DNA of 64,000 nucleotides from Gemmatimonadaceae bacterium (lineage in GTDB: Bacteria > Gemmatimonadota > Gemmatimonadetes > Gemmatimonadales > Gemmatimonadaceae): assembly GCA_016720905.1 (NCBI GenBank), contig JADKJT010000003.1:186001-250000 (forward strand), read 5' to 3'. Shown one piece after another: positions 1-8,792 of the stretch (positions are counted from its first letter, which is position 1; every line of letters begins with the position of its first letter). The translations under genes and the position numbers were made by a program. The notes under the pieces were generated by a model. The model saw nothing but the letters and a program-made list of their open reading frames with translations. It had not been told where the DNA came from and ran no database searches.

Positions 1-1
1 G

Positions 2-832
2 GCCCGCGCGCAGGTCACTGCCGCGGACGCGGCGCGGAGCGTGGCGATATCCGCCGCGGATCGGGCGCATCGCCTGCTGGAGGCCAAGGCGATGTCGCGC
101 GCCGAAGTGGAACGGGCGGATGCCGCCCGCGTGTCGGCCGACGCCATGCAGCAGCAAGCGGTCGCCGAGCGCGAGCGCGCGGAAGCGTTGGTCGAGCACC
201 TGGTCGGCGGCGGACCGGTTCCGCCCAACGCCGATCCGCACGATGTCCTGATCCGGACACCGATTGCGGGTATCGTGATCACGCGTGACGCGCAACCGGG
301 AACGGTCGTGCTCCCCGGGTCTCCGCTGGTCACGGTCGGCAATCCCGAACGCCTGATCCTGCAACTGCGCCTGGGCGAGACCGCAGCACAAGGCGTGCGC
401 GTGGGCGCGACCGTGCAGTACACGCTCACCGACGATCCCCTGCAGCATCACGATGCGGTTGTGACGCGGGTCGCGCCGACCGTCGATACCCTGACGCGAA
501 CCATCGAGGTCTTGGCGACGCCGCGAGGACGCGTTCGCATCGGTCGGGCCGAATCGTTTGCCCAGGCGGAAGTGATCGGGAGTGGCGGCACCCCAGCCGT
601 GGTCGTGCCCGCTGCGGCCCTTCAGGCGATGGAAGGCGACACGATCGTGATCGCCACGGAACCTCGCGGCGCCGGGATGTTCATCGAAGCGGTGCCGGTC
701 CGCGTGGGGCGCCGAACGGGAGATCGTGTCGAATTGCTGTCGGGTGTTGGGGTGGGACGTCCGGTCCTGGTTGGCAGCGCGGCCATTGCCAAGGCTGAAC
801 TCCTCAAGCGGCGAACCGGAGGCGTGGAGTAG
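2..832 (+). CDS. Efflux RND periplasmic adaptor subunit (HlyD/CzcB type), 5' truncated
   Basis: The gene runs in from the window edge in the frame that starts at base 2; 276 residues are visible. The first part is Ala/Glu/Arg-rich, as in the helical hairpin of membrane-fusion proteins. It is followed by a lipoyl-like half with 'IRTPIAGIV' and 'QPGTVV' and then a beta-barrel region ('LRLGETAAQGV'). The protein would bridge the inner-membrane pump and an outer-membrane channel. The pump gene starts 3 nt after its stop, so the two form an operon whose TolC-type partner probably lies upstream of the window. The family is clear; the substrate is inferred only from the pump. Confidence 0.85.
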   Translation, partial: ARAQVTAADAARSVAISAADRAHRLLEAKAMSRAEVERADAARVSADAMQQQAVAERERAEALVEHLVGGGPVPPNADPHDVLIRTPIAGIVITRDAQPGTVVLPGSPLVTVGNPERLILQLRLGETAAQGVRVGATVQYTLTDDPLQHHDAVVTRVAPTVDTLTRTIEVLATPRGRVRIGRAESFAQAEVIGSGGTPAVVVPAAALQAMEGDTIVIATEPRGAGMFIEAVPVRVGRRTGDRVELLSGVGVGRPVLVGSAAIAKAELLKRRTGGVE

Positions 833-835
833 TTC

Positions 836-3800
836 ATGCAGAGGCTCATCCATTTTGCGCTGCATCGCCGCGGCGTTGTCATCGGTGGCGCGCTCCTGAT
901 CGTTGCCGCGGGACTGTTCGCCTTGCAGCGGCTTCCCTTCGACGCATATCCCGATCTTACCGGCACCCGGGTCGAAGTCATCACGGTGGCTCCGGGTATG
1001 GCGCCTGAGGAAGTGGAACGATTGGTGACGTATCCGGTGGAGTCGTCGCTGATGGGACTGCCCGGGGCGGAAAATGTACGCTCGGTGTCGAAGTTCGGGC
1101 TGTCGCTGATCACGGTGCCATTCCCGGACGGCACGAATGTGTATTTCGCCCGTCAGTTGGTGCAGCAACGGCTGAGTGATGCCAAGGGCGCACTTCCTGA
1201 TGGCGTCGAACCCGCGCTCGGACCCGTCTCCACGCCGATGGGCGAACTGTATCAATATGTGTTGTCAAGCGATTCGCTGTCGCTGACGCAATTGAAGACG
1301 TTGCAGGACTACACCGTGCGCCCGCGATTGCGCACACTCCCGGGTGTGTCCGAGGTGAATACGTGGGGTGGACTGATCGAACGCATCGAAGTGGTCGTGG
1401 ATCCCGTCCGACTGACGGCGCGTCGCCTCACGCTGGCCGACGTTCACGCGGCGCTGTCCCGGAACACGATGGCGTTTGGCGGCAGTTATCTGGAACAGGG
1501 CGGCGAGCGTTACACGCTGCGCGGATTGGGTCGCGTGGAGAACATGGCGGAGATCGAGCGAATCGTCGTGATCGCACAGGGGGGCGCGTCGGTACGCGTG
1601 GGTGATGTGGCCTCCGTTCGGCTGGGCGCGCTGCCGCGAAACGGCGCAGTGACCAAGGACGGACAGGGGGAAGTGGTCAGCGGGATGATCCTCAAGCTGC
1701 AAGGCGCCGATTCCCGCAAGGTGATTGCGGCCGTGAAGGCCCGCATGGTGGAGATTCAGAAGGCCCTCCCGGCACACGTCACGATCACGCCGTTCTATGA
1801 TCAAACGGAGCTGGTGAGCCGCACGACCGTGACGATCGTGAAGAATCTGCTGGAAGGCGGCATTCTGGTGATTGCCGTGCTGTTCCTGTTTCTCCGCAAT
1901 GTTCGCGCGGCGCTTATTGTGGCGTCGGTCATTCCGTTGTCCATGCTGTTTGCGTTCGCCGGGATGGCCGTGTTTGGCTATTCGGCGAACCTGATGAGCC
2001 TTGGCGCGCTCGACTTCGGGCTCATTGTGGATGCGTCAGTGGTCATGGTGGAGAGCTTCATTCGCCGCATGGAGCACCACCACGATACCCACCGGCTTGG
2101 TCTCTTCGAACGCGCCGCCGTGGAGGTGGGTCGCCCGATCCTCTTTGGCATCGCGATCATCGTGGCGGTGTACATCCCGATTTTCACGTTGGACGGGATG
2201 GAGGGACGCATGTTCAAACCCATGGCGTTCACCGTCGTGTGCGCCGTGTTGGGCAGTCTGTTGTTGGCACTCACCTATGTGCCGGCGGTCTCGGGCTGGG
2301 CGCTGCGCAGTGGTGAGGCGGTGCCCGCCGCGTGGTTGACATCGCTGACGACCCGGTACGGCGGCGCGCTCGATCGGGTCTTGAGGCGGCCGCGCGCGGT
2401 GGTCGGGGTGGCCGTGCTCCTGATTGCGGTGTCGGTGGGCTCGCTGTCGCAGATCGGTACCGAGTTCATGCCCAAGCTCGATGAAGGGTCCATCCTGATC
2501 AACACGCGACGGTTGCCGAGTGTGTCGTTGGACGATGCGACGCGACTGTCGTTGGCGGCCGAGCGCATCGTGAAACGGTTCCCGGAAGTGGTGACCGTCG
2601 TGACCAAGGAAGGGCGCCCGGATCTGGCCACCGAGGCCATGGGACTCTTTGAAGGGGACCTGTACGTCATACTCAAGGCGCGTGACGAGTGGACGACCGC
2701 GCGTGATCCGGACGGTCTGATTGCCGCGTTCGATTCCGCGCTCCGCGTGGTTCCGGGACTGTGGATTTCGTTCACGCAACCGCTGGCGATGCGACTCGAC
2801 GAAGCGGAGAGTGGCATTCGTACGGACCTGGGGATCAAAGTCGTCGGTCCGGATCTGCAGCAGAACCAGTCGTTGGCGGAACGGATTCGACGGGTGGTGG
2901 CAGGTGTCCCTGGCGCCGCCGATGTGGGGGTGGAAATTGCCGAAGGCTCCGGTCAGGTTCGGATGCAGGTGCGCCGAGAAGCCCTGGCGCAGTACGGCCT
3001 CTCGGTGGCCGACGTGCGCGATGCGATCGAACTGGCGATGGGCTCGCAGGCGGCGGCCGAACTCATCGATGGCTTTCGCCGCGTGGACATCGTCGTGCGA
3101 ATGCCCGATGCGTCGCGACGTGACGCGACCGCCCTGCGCGCGCTCACGCTACGCGCGCCGGGCGGAGAACTCGTGCCGTTGTCGGCCGTGGCGGACATCA
3201 CCACCGCCACCGGTCCGGAAATGATCGGGCACGAGGACGCGCAACGTCGTGCACTGGTGCTGAGTAACGTCCGGGGGCGCGATCTCGGGGGGTTCGTTGA
3301 AGACGTGCGCGCCCGCGTGGCCGCGCAAGTGCCGATGCCGGCGGGCGTGTTTCTCGAGTGGGGTGGACAGTACGAGAACCAGCAGCGCGCCATGCGTCGA
3401 CTGACAATCGTCGTGCCGGCGGCGCTGCTGCTGATCTTCGGACTCCTCTATCTGTCCTTTCGCTCGGTCGCCCAGGCGCTGTTGGTGCTCTCCAACGTGC
3501 CCTTCGCCTTGGTGGGTGGCATCGCCGCCCTCTGGTTGCGCGGCTTGAACCTGAACCTGTCGGCGAGCATCGGCTTCATAGCCCTCTTCGGCATCGCGGT
3601 GTTGAACGGCATCGTCTTGGTGGAGCATCTCAATCATTTGCGTCGCGATCCGCATGATGGTCACGATGTGTTGGCGCGTGTCCGGCGCGGCTCCACCGAC
3701 CGGCTGCGCCCGGTCCTGATGACGGCGCTGGTCGCGAGTCTCGGCTTCGTTCCCATGGCGTTCTCGACCAGTCCCGGGAGTGAGGTACAGCGCCCGCTGG

Positions 3801-3955
3801 CCAGTGTGGTGATCGGCGGTTTGATCACCAGCACCGTGCTGACGTTGTTCGTGCTGCCGGTGCTGTATCGGGCCCTGGAAGATCGGCGAGAGGCGCGGCG
3901 GGCTCGGAAGGGGGGAGACGGTGTGCCGGCGACGGGCCGGATTCTGCCGGCGTAG
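836..3955 (+). CDS. Heavy-metal efflux RND pump (CzcA-like, HME family)
   Basis: A 1039-residue proton-driven inner-membrane pump, the usual length for CzcA/CusA proteins, with two six-helix halves and two large periplasmic loops. The fourth transmembrane helix carries 'DFGLIVD' near residue 393, the acidic signature of HME-RND pumps for divalent cations such as Zn, Co, Ni or Cd. Cu/Ag pumps have a 'GAMxDAA' version instead. Other family marks are 'LPFDAYPDLTGTRVEV' near the N-terminus and 'GTEFMPKLDEGSI' at the start of the second half. The gene begins 3 nt after the adaptor gene. Ion class is inferred from the motif; the exact metal cannot be read. Confidence 0.92.
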   Translation: MQRLIHFALHRRGVVIGGALLIVAAGLFALQRLPFDAYPDLTGTRVEVITVAPGMAPEEVERLVTYPVESSLMGLPGAENVRSVSKFGLSLITVPFPDGTNVYFARQLVQQRLSDAKGALPDGVEPALGPVSTPMGELYQYVLSSDSLSLTQLKTLQDYTVRPRLRTLPGVSEVNTWGGLIERIEVVVDPVRLTARRLTLADVHAALSRNTMAFGGSYLEQGGERYTLRGLGRVENMAEIERIVVIAQGGASVRVGDVASVRLGALPRNGAVTKDGQGEVVSGMILKLQGADSRKVIAAVKARMVEIQKALPAHVTITPFYDQTELVSRTTVTIVKNLLEGGILVIAVLFLFLRNVRAALIVASVIPLSMLFAFAGMAVFGYSANLMSLGALDFGLIVDASVVMVESFIRRMEHHHDTHRLGLFERAAVEVGRPILFGIAIIVAVYIPIFTLDGMEGRMFKPMAFTVVCAVLGSLLLALTYVPAVSGWALRSGEAVPAAWLTSLTTRYGGALDRVLRRPRAVVGVAVLLIAVSVGSLSQIGTEFMPKLDEGSILINTRRLPSVSLDDATRLSLAAERIVKRFPEVVTVVTKEGRPDLATEAMGLFEGDLYVILKARDEWTTARDPDGLIAAFDSALRVVPGLWISFTQPLAMRLDEAESGIRTDLGIKVVGPDLQQNQSLAERIRRVVAGVPGAADVGVEIAEGSGQVRMQVRREALAQYGLSVADVRDAIELAMGSQAAAELIDGFRRVDIVVRMPDASRRDATALRALTLRAPGGELVPLSAVADITTATGPEMIGHEDAQRRALVLSNVRGRDLGGFVEDVRARVAAQVPMPAGVFLEWGGQYENQQRAMRRLTIVVPAALLLIFGLLYLSFRSVAQALLVLSNVPFALVGGIAALWLRGLNLNLSASIGFIALFGIAVLNGIVLVEHLNHLRRDPHDGHDVLARVRRGSTDRLRPVLMTALVASLGFVPMAFSTSPGSEVQRPLASVVIGGLITSTVLTLFVLPVLYRALEDRREARRARKGGDGVPATGRILPA

Positions 3956-4002
3956 GGCACACGTCCCTTCTCCAGCCCGCACTTCTCAAGCACCTTTCGT
4001 GC

Positions 4003-5199
4003 GTGTCCACTGCCGACCCGCTCCTCCGTTTCCGCGACGAATTCCCGATTCTCGCGACGTCGACCTATCTCGTGTCGAACTCGTTGGGCGCCATGCCACG
4101 CACGGTGCCCGACAAACTGGCCGAGTACACCGAGCAGTGGCGCACGCGCGGCGTGCGGGCGTGGGCAGAGGGTTGGTGGGAGCTGCCAGTCACCATGGGA
4201 TCGCAACTGGCGCCCCTGATTGGCGCGGCAACCGGTAACGTGGTGATGGTCCCCACCGTCACGCAGGCCATGAGCACCGTCCTCAGCGCGCTCGACTTTC
4301 CGGCCACCCGCAACGAAGTGGTGATGACGGCGCTGGACTTCCCGTCGGTGCGGTATGCGTATGATGCACTGGCGCCGCGATTGGGTGCGCGCGTCACCGT
4401 GGTGCCAAGCGACGACGGTATTGGCATTCCGATGGACCGGTTGCTGGCGGCCATCACCGAACGCACACGGCTGGTGGCCATTTCGCATGTGCTGTTTCGT
4501 TCGGCCTATGTGCTGGATGTGGCCGCCGTGTGCGCGCGGGCCCGCGAGGTGGGCGCCGTGGTGGCACTGGACGCGTACCACAGCGTTGGGGTGATGCCGG
4601 TGGACGTGCAGGCGCTGGGTGTGGATTTCCTGTGCGGTGGAGTGCTCAAGTGGTTGTGCGGTGGACCGGGCGGCTGCTTCTTGTACGCGTCGGCGTCGGC
4701 CAGCGAGCGGTTTGCCCCGGCACTCACGGGATGGCAGGCGCACCGCACCCCGTTTGCGTTTGCCGATGCGATGGAGCCGGCGTCCGGCAGCTGGCGCTGG
4801 CTGGGGGGGACACCAGTGGTTCCGGCCCTGTTTGCCGGGATGGAAGGCCCGCGGTTGATTGCCGAGGCGGGGATGGCGTCCATTCGCGCCAAGAGCATAC
4901 GACAGACGGCCTGGTTGATCGACGCAGCCGATACGCGCGGCTGGCGCGTGAGTGCGCCGCGGGAGGCCGAGCGTCGTGGCGGCACGGTGGCGTTCGACGT
5001 GCCGCACGCGGCCGATGTGGCGCGCGCACTGCTGGCGCGCAACGTGGTCATTGACTATCGGCCGGGCGCCGGCATTCGCGTGGCACCACACTTCTACACG
5101 ACGGATGACGAACTGGTGGCCTGTGTGGAGGCCATCGATGACATCCTCGACAACGGCGCGTGGGCGCAATTCACGGGCGTGCATTCCACCGTGACCTGA
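4003..5199 (+). CDS. Kynureninase-like PLP-dependent enzyme (class V aminotransferase fold)
   Basis: 398 residues, GTG start 47 nt after the pump gene. The N-terminal 'YLVSNSLGAMP' matches the kynureninase 'GNSLG' element. 'VALDAYHSVG' (Asp190, His193) gives the PLP ring contacts, and 'VLKWLCGGPGG' places the Schiff-base lysine at Lys216. Kynureninases cleave kynurenine to anthranilate and alanine. Class V relatives with other substrates share most of these motifs, and no other tryptophan-catabolism gene lies nearby. The fold and cofactor are secure; the kynureninase activity is a reasonable inference. It probably forms a loose run with the next two genes. Confidence 0.75.
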   Translation: MSTADPLLRFRDEFPILATSTYLVSNSLGAMPRTVPDKLAEYTEQWRTRGVRAWAEGWWELPVTMGSQLAPLIGAATGNVVMVPTVTQAMSTVLSALDFPATRNEVVMTALDFPSVRYAYDALAPRLGARVTVVPSDDGIGIPMDRLLAAITERTRLVAISHVLFRSAYVLDVAAVCARAREVGAVVALDAYHSVGVMPVDVQALGVDFLCGGVLKWLCGGPGGCFLYASASASERFAPALTGWQAHRTPFAFADAMEPASGSWRWLGGTPVVPALFAGMEGPRLIAEAGMASIRAKSIRQTAWLIDAADTRGWRVSAPREAERRGGTVAFDVPHAADVARALLARNVVIDYRPGAGIRVAPHFYTTDDELVACVEAIDDILDNGAWAQFTGVHSTVT

Positions 5200-5279
5200 C
5201 CGGTGCGACGCCGCTGGCGCCGGATCGCACCTGTCACCAATTTGCGCGAAGTGCTTGGTGCCCCCTGACCCCGAGACGC

Positions 5280-5528
5280 ATGAATACGCCCAATCGCCCG
5301 CCCAAGAAGCTCCGCAAGCAGTACTCGAACAACCAGTATCCGATGGTGGTCATGAAGTTTGAAGACGGCCACGAGATCAAGGTGTATCAGAACACCGGCA
5401 AGGTGTTCGATGTGTACCCCGGTGAGACGGTCAAGCTGATGGCCGTATGGGATCCGACGTCGAAGGAATGGGAGTTGATCGAAGCCAAAAAGAGCGACAC
5501 GTTCGACGACGCGCCCGCGGGTTCCTGA
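5280..5528 (+). CDS. Small conserved-looking protein of unknown function
   Basis: 82 residues. The ATG at 5280 is chosen because upstream in-frame codons read into non-protein-like sequence. The N-terminus is basic ('RPPKKLRKQYSNNQYP'), followed by an aromatic and acidic beta-rich core ('VVMKFEDGHEIKVYQNTG', 'GETVKLMAVWDPTSKEWEL'). It has no signal peptide or membrane segment. It sits 80 nt after the kynureninase-like gene and 7 nt before the pseudouridine glycosidase gene, so it is probably co-transcribed with the latter. I do not recognise a family. Codon use looks native, so I treat it as a real gene. Confidence 0.65.
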   Translation: MNTPNRPPKKLRKQYSNNQYPMVVMKFEDGHEIKVYQNTGKVFDVYPGETVKLMAVWDPTSKEWELIEAKKSDTFDDAPAGS

Positions 5529-5535
5529 CCGCCGC

Positions 5536-6471
5536 GTGCCCGAGCGCCGGCTGACTCCTCGCAGCACGCCTGACATTGCCGCCGCGCTCGCGCGCGGCGA
5601 CGCCGTGGTCGCCCTTGAAAGTTCGGTGTTGGCGCAGGGGCTTGAACCGCCGTTCAATCGACAGGCGGCGGAGCGCATGAGTGCCGCGGTCGCGGCGGCC
5701 GGTGCCACGCCAGCCATCACCGCCATCGACAGCGGAGTTCCGGTGCTGGGGTTGGACCAGACCACGCTGGAGCGCTTTCTCGCTCGCCACAATGTGCGCA
5801 AAGTGTCGGCGCGCGATTTGGCGATGTGCATGGCCGATGGCGTCGATGGCGCGACCACGGTGGCCGGGACGCTGGCACTGTGCGCGTTGGCCGGGATCGA
5901 AGTGTTTGCCACCGGCGGCATTGGCGGGGTCCATCGCGACGCGCCGTTCGACGAATCGGCCGATCTGGTCGAACTGGCGCGATCCAGCACCATCGTAGTG
6001 TGCGCCGGGGCCAAGTCCATCCTCGACCTGCCGGCCACGCTTGAACGGTTGGAAACGCTGGGCGTGCCGGTCATTGGCTACCAGACGAAGACGTTGCCGG
6101 GGTTCTTCACGAAAAGTACCGGGCTGCCATTGACCGCGTTTGCGGAGAGCCCGGAGCAGATTGCTCGCGCCTGGCGTGCGCATCGCGCATTGGGGCGATC
6201 GGGAGCCATGCTGGTGGTGCAGGCGCCCCCGGCATCGGCCGCGCTCGATCCGTCGCTCGTGGAACACGCCACCGCGGCGGCGCTCGAGGTGGCCGCCACG
6301 CAGGGTATTCGTGGCGCGGCCGTCACGCCGTTTCTGTTGGCGGAGGTGCAGCGTCAAACCCGAGGTGCCTCAGTACAGACGAATCTGGCGCTGCTGGAAG
6401 CCAATGCCGCCCTGGCAGGTCGGATTGCGGTGGCGTTGGTGCAGTCTCGCAAAGAGTTGATCAGAGGTTGA
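5536..6471 (+). CDS. psuG: Pseudouridine-5'-phosphate glycosidase
   Basis: 311 residues, the normal length for this family (formerly the indigoidine synthase A family). It reversibly cleaves pseudouridine 5'-phosphate to uracil and ribose 5-phosphate in the cytoplasm. Diagnostic blocks are visible: 'ALESSVLAQGL', 'GATTVAGT', 'FATGGIGGVHR', 'VCAGAKSILDLP' with the conserved lysine, and 'GYQTKTLPGF'. The GTG start lies 7 nt after the preceding stop. A kinase partner (PsuK) is not adjacent here, so the pathway's other half must lie elsewhere or be absent. Confidence 0.93.
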   Translation: MPERRLTPRSTPDIAAALARGDAVVALESSVLAQGLEPPFNRQAAERMSAAVAAAGATPAITAIDSGVPVLGLDQTTLERFLARHNVRKVSARDLAMCMADGVDGATTVAGTLALCALAGIEVFATGGIGGVHRDAPFDESADLVELARSSTIVVCAGAKSILDLPATLERLETLGVPVIGYQTKTLPGFFTKSTGLPLTAFAESPEQIARAWRAHRALGRSGAMLVVQAPPASAALDPSLVEHATAAALEVAATQGIRGAAVTPFLLAEVQRQTRGASVQTNLALLEANAALAGRIAVALVQSRKELIRG

Positions 6472-6531
6472 ACTTCGCACGAAGCGCACGGTACTATCCG
6501 GTAACCCGCTCGCTCCGGAGGTTTTCCTGAC

Positions 6532-7683
6532 ATGCCCACTCCGTTCCTGAGTTCCGAGGAATACGACGAGCGCTCTCACGCCCTCTACAACGAGGGGCAG
6601 TACGATGAGGCGCTCGACCTGCTGCGCGAGGGATTGAAGGCGTATCCAAACGCCGTTGAGCTGCACGTTGGCGTGGGGTACGCGCGGTTGGCCCGCGAGG
6701 AGTTCGCGTGGGCACGACGCAGCTTTGAGGAATCCCTCATCCTCGACCCCGAACACGAGGACGCCTTGGCGGGGTTGGGTGAAGTGCTGCTCAAGTTCGG
6801 TCAGGCCGATGCCGGACTGCGCGCGTTCGATCAGACCATCGCCCTCGGCTACGACGATGATACCGATTTGATGCTGCAGATCGGGCGCGCATTGTTCCGC
6901 GAAGGCTTCGTGGACGACGCCTTGACCTACTTCGAGCGCGCGGTCGCGCACGCACCGGACTCCGCCGAGGCGGCCGCGTGCGTGGGCTATGCCCAGCATC
7001 GCCTGGGGCACGATGCGGACGCCATGGCCTCGCTGCGTCGCTCGCTGGAGCTTGACAGCGAATTCGCCGAAGCGCGGGTGTATCTGGCCAACATGCTGTA
7101 TGACGCCGGGGAACTCGAGTTGGCGCTGGCCGAGTACGAGAAGACAACACCGGACGATCACTGGGATGAACTGGGCATCTGGCGACTGACCGAATTGAGG
7201 AAGTCGGTCTATCGACTGAAGGATGATGATCCGTCGCTCAAGCCGTGGGAGGCCCGGCTGATTGAGCTGGCGGGCACGCCGGACGCAATCGACGATGTGC
7301 TGGCGGAGGTCGAACAGTTGGTGATGGAGCAGGAAAGCGAGGCGCTGTTGCAGGCGCAGGGTCAGCTGGAGACGTTGGGCGGATTGCTGTCGGGTCTCGC
7401 GCAACAGACCGAGCAGCAAACCGATTTTTCGTCGCCAGATGTGTACGCGCCCGACGGGCCGCATCGCGTGATCATGCGCGATGGCAGCACGTTCGAGGGC
7501 ACGTGGGATGAAATCGTGCAGGCGTTGCGCGACGCGCGCGACGCCGGGCGTCCGCTGGACGAGTACATGGCGCTGGAAGCCCGGCGCCACTACGGGGCCA
7601 CGGGGTTGCGCATTGCGTCGCACGCGCCGGAAGCGTTCTTGCGCGAAAGCGCAAACGCGGGCCTGCTGCGCATCGAACGGTGA
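6532..7683 (+). CDS. Tetratricopeptide-repeat protein, cytoplasmic
   Basis: 383 residues with a strong ribosome site (GGAGG at 6517-6521). About five to six TPR units span residues 10-205, each with the small-residue pattern seen in 'ALYNEGQYDEALDLL', 'GYARLAREEFAWARRSF' and 'ANMLYDAGELELALAEY'. The C-terminal third is helical and acidic, then ends in a compact segment with 'GTWDEIVQALRDARDAG'. No signal peptide or membrane helix is visible, so it is probably a cytoplasmic scaffold. The next gene starts inside its stop codon (GTGA overlap), so the two are translationally coupled. Partner proteins are unknown. Confidence 0.85.
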   Translation: MPTPFLSSEEYDERSHALYNEGQYDEALDLLREGLKAYPNAVELHVGVGYARLAREEFAWARRSFEESLILDPEHEDALAGLGEVLLKFGQADAGLRAFDQTIALGYDDDTDLMLQIGRALFREGFVDDALTYFERAVAHAPDSAEAAACVGYAQHRLGHDADAMASLRRSLELDSEFAEARVYLANMLYDAGELELALAEYEKTTPDDHWDELGIWRLTELRKSVYRLKDDDPSLKPWEARLIELAGTPDAIDDVLAEVEQLVMEQESEALLQAQGQLETLGGLLSGLAQQTEQQTDFSSPDVYAPDGPHRVIMRDGSTFEGTWDEIVQALRDARDAGRPLDEYMALEARRHYGATGLRIASHAPEAFLRESANAGLLRIER

Positions 7684-8792
7684 CGGCTCGCGCCGCGCTG
7701 GACGCGGCATTGAACGCGGCGCGCGCAGCCTTCGAACTCAGTCTCGGTCCCTCCGGCGAAGCCACCGCGTTGCCGGTGTGGCGTGAGACGCCCGAGGCGC
7801 TGGCCACGCCGTATGGACGTGGCGTCGCGATGTGGCGGGCGGCGGAGGTGGTGCTGCAGGCGGTCGTCGGTCGTCCGGAACTGACCGGACAGGCCCTGGT
7901 GGGCGAAGCGCGTCGTCTGCAGATGCTCACCCTGGGCGATGCGCACGCGCTGATGGCATTGCAGGGCTGGGTGGATCGTGTGCGGAATGCCGACGACGCG
8001 AACACCAGTGCGCCGGTCGCTGAGGGCGAGCGAGGCGTGGCGCGCGAAGCGTGGTTGGCGCTCGAACACGTGGTCGATCGTCCATCGGATGCATCGGGCG
8101 CGGTAACGGCCAAACCGGCAATTGCGCCGCCGCCAAACGCGCCGCCACCAAACGCGCCGCCACCAAACGCGCTGCCGCCAAACGCGCTACCGCCAAACGC
8201 GCCGCCGCCAAACGCGCCGCCGGTGACGTCAGGCAAACCATGGTATGCCTCGGCCGGCCTGTTGTTCGGCGCGCTCATGCTCTTGGTGATCGGCGGCGCC
8301 GGTGCCTGGATGCTGCTGGCCGGTCGACGCGGTCGCGATTTCAACGACGGCGTGGCGGCGTATGAACGCGGTGCGCGCGACGTGGCGCGGACGGCGTTCG
8401 GGCGATTTGCGCAGGATCATCCGGATGACGCGCGACCCCTGGTCTATCTCGGCCGACTGGCGCGCGAGGACCGTGATCTGGCGCGCTCGCGGCGTTTTCT
8501 GGAGGCGGCCGTGCGCATGGATCCGGCCAATGCTTCGGCACAACGCGAACTCGCGGCAGCCCTGTTGGCCGACGGACAACCGGAACTGGCCCGTCGGTTC
8601 TACGTGCGCGCGGTGGAACTCAATCCCGCCGATCGACTCTCGCAGGGATTTCTGGCGTGCGCACTGCATCGCCTGGGGCGATTCGATGAGGCACGACGCT
8701 GGGCCGACCGCGCCGGCCCCGGCGAGTGGACGCCATGTCTGACGGTACCGGTGGTACCCGCGCCGCCGGTGCCGCTGGCGCCGCCGCGATGA
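7680..8792 (+). CDS. Single-pass membrane protein with C-terminal TPR domain and PPPNA linker
   Basis: 370 residues from a GTG that overlaps the previous stop. The N-terminal ~140 residues form an Ala-rich soluble domain. Next comes a low-complexity linker of six Pro-Pro-Asn-Ala units, one hydrophobic helix ('LLFGALMLLVIGGAGAWMLL') near residues 183-203, and two to three TPR-like repeats to about residue 340 that by this topology would face the periplasm. The tail is Pro/Val-rich. Its TGA overlaps the ATG of the M16 peptidase gene (ATGA), so the three genes form one coupled unit. The function is not known; a membrane link between a cytoplasmic TPR protein and a peptidase is an inference from order only. 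Confidence 0.75.
   Translation: MTARAALDAALNAARAAFELSLGPSGEATALPVWRETPEALATPYGRGVAMWRAAEVVLQAVVGRPELTGQALVGEARRLQMLTLGDAHALMALQGWVDRVRNADDANTSAPVAEGERGVAREAWLALEHVVDRPSDASGAVTAKPAIAPPPNAPPPNAPPPNALPPNALPPNAPPPNAPPVTSGKPWYASAGLLFGALMLLVIGGAGAWMLLAGRRGRDFNDGVAAYERGARDVARTAFGRFAQDHPDDARPLVYLGRLAREDRDLARSRRFLEAAVRMDPANASAQRELAAALLADGQPELARRFYVRAVELNPADRLSQGFLACALHRLGRFDEARRWADRAGPGEWTPCLTVPVVPAPPVPLAPPR
8126..8215 (+). repeat. 15-bp tandem repeat encoding PPPNA units
   Basis: Six consecutive 15-bp units (consensus GCCGCCRCCAAACGC) lie inside the TPR membrane protein gene and encode a Pro-rich hinge just before the membrane helix. The units differ at a few positions, including two Leu variants, so the array is not freshly expanded. 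Copy number is likely to vary between strains without breaking the frame. Confidence 0.9.

Noticed and set aside
3661..5184. Minus-strand open frame of about 500 codons
   Set aside because: Opposite the pump end and the kynureninase-like gene, which have clear family motifs; the reverse translation has none.
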